Origin: an uncultured beta proteobacterium
GTDB taxonomy: Bacteria > Pseudomonadota > Gammaproteobacteria > Burkholderiales > Burkholderiaceae_C
Assembly: GCA_903886275.1 (NCBI GenBank)
Contig: CAISLN010000038.1
Span: 62,001 to 126,000, forward strand
Reading direction: 5' to 3'
Length of the DNA stretch: 64,000 bases
The position numbers were made by a program, and so were the translations under genes. Positions 63,220 to 64,000 of the stretch are shown here, piece after piece. A model generated the notes under the pieces. It saw nothing but the letters and a program-made list of their open reading frames with translations, was not told the DNA's origin and did no database searches. Each line of letters starts with the position of its first letter. The first letter of the stretch is position 1.

Positions 63220-64000
63220 ATGTACGACACCAATCAACGCGCTTCCTATGTAGCTGATCTGCAAGAGTTTCTTGCGGCCGATCCTCATGCTGTCCTTGGC
63301 GCATTGTCGGGAAACGCGGAAGGCGATGTGGCAGCGGCCCAGATGGGCGCTTGGAAGCAGCAGATTGATCTACTCCAAACGGCCCTGCCCGCGGGCATTG
63401 AGGGCGTAATCTGTTTTGAGTTCGTTATTCCCCGCATCGGCAAGCGTGCGGACAACATCCTGCTGATCGGTGACCAGATCATCGTCCTTGAATTCAAGGT
63501 GGGGGCCACGGGCTACGATTCAGACGCGAAGACGCAGGCCATTGACTATGCGCTGGACCTGAAGAACTTTCACCTGGGCAGCCACGACGCACTGGTCGTT
63601 CCAGTGCTGGTTGCAACGCAGGCACCTTTCGTTCTCTCCACATTGGCAGCGCCGTTTGATGGTGTGTATCCGGCGGTGCTGGCCAACGCGCAAACACTGG
63701 CTTGCGTTCTCCTTGCCATCACGGCCCATGCACAGGCGCCCCCATTGATGCATTCGGACTGGCTGCTCTCAGGCTACCGACCGACGCCCACCATCGTGGA
63801 AGCATCGCAAGTGCTGTACCGAGGGCACAGTGTGGCAGAGATCACGCATTCGGAGGCTGGCGCCGACAACTTGGGCGCGACTACGGATGCTGTGGCAAGG
63901 GCCATAGATCTCGCGCGGTCGCAAAACGAGAAGATTATTTGCCTTATTTCTGGCGTACCCGGTGCTGGGAAAACCTTGGCAGGTTTGAACCTTGTATGCG
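63220..64000 (+). CDS. DUF2075-type nuclease/ATPase, N-terminal part (gene runs off the window)
   Basis: The visible 260 residues start MYDTNQRASYVADLQEFLA. The first part has a PD-(D/E)XK-like stretch (DNILLIGDQIIVLEFKVG, with Asp, Glu and Lys at suitable places). At the end there is a Walker A motif GVPGAGKT. This order is that of DUF2075 proteins, a helicase-like family often met in mobile and defence regions. The helicase body lies beyond base 64000. The ATG at 63220 is the first in this frame. Confidence 0.75.
   Translation, partial: MYDTNQRASYVADLQEFLAADPHAVLGALSGNAEGDVAAAQMGAWKQQIDLLQTALPAGIEGVICFEFVIPRIGKRADNILLIGDQIIVLEFKVGATGYDSDAKTQAIDYALDLKNFHLGSHDALVVPVLVATQAPFVLSTLAAPFDGVYPAVLANAQTLACVLLAITAHAQAPPLMHSDWLLSGYRPTPTIVEASQVLYRGHSVAEITHSEAGADNLGATTDAVARAIDLARSQNEKIICLISGVPGAGKTLAGLNLVC

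Overview
The window reads as chromosomal DNA of a GC-rich betaproteobacterium, most likely Comamonadaceae close to Rhodoferax. This is inferred from the mix of System I cytochrome c maturation, GlcEF, GTP-type PEP carboxykinase, PreT/PreA pyrimidine catabolism, a glnK-amtB pair and many LysR regulators. No rRNA, tRNA, CRISPR array or complete insertion sequence was seen. Start codons were adjusted by ribosome-binding sites, overlaps and family length where possible.

Left part (1-16.9 kb, all minus strand) is a c-type cytochrome factory. A six-gene block, in transcription order, encodes a His-rich inner-membrane protein, a periplasmic 24-haem cytochrome, a giant cytochrome with 56 CXXCH motifs (hand count), a TPR plus beta-barrel outer-membrane protein, a DUF2844 protein and a DUF3443 lipoprotein with two DTG motifs. 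It is followed by ccmABCDE and the start of ccmF. Together these look like a trans-envelope electron conduit next to its haem-attachment machinery. The layout resembles the PCC3-type porin-cytochrome clusters reported from iron oxidisers (recalled, not checked). This is the most exciting system in the window.

Middle part (17-46 kb) is mainly housekeeping: glcEF without an adjacent glcD, an SMP-30 protein and an aldose epimerase, amtB-glnK with a sigma-54-like promoter, comM, a cyclic-nucleotide-binding protein, recQ, pckG with a structured leader, several LysR/TetR regulators, a metallophosphatase, dadA, an orphan BrnA-like antitoxin with a vestige of its toxin, an omega-amino-acid:pyruvate transaminase, a small beta-barrel protein, the ABC-F ATPase Uup and an EamA exporter.

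The 44-50.7 kb stretch is a divergent lysine/5-aminovalerate/glutarate unit: a class III CoA-transferase and glutaryl-CoA dehydrogenase face a DavB-like amine-oxidase-fold monooxygenase, a DavA-like amidase and a LysR regulator. A CarH-like B12-binding MerR regulator follows, then a hybrid-style histidine kinase and NarL-type regulator pair. The kinase has Tyr in place of the phospho-acceptor His, and the regulator lacks one of its conserved acidic residues.

From 54.4 to 60.2 kb is a complete reductive pyrimidine degradation operon (preT, preA, dihydropyrimidinase, N-carbamoyl-beta-alanine amidohydrolase) behind a RutR-like palindrome. The transaminase at 37.7 kb could use its beta-alanine product. 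The right end (61.4-64 kb) is more AT-rich and accessory in character, with a winged-helix protein of unknown function and the start of a DUF2075-type nuclease/helicase-like protein.
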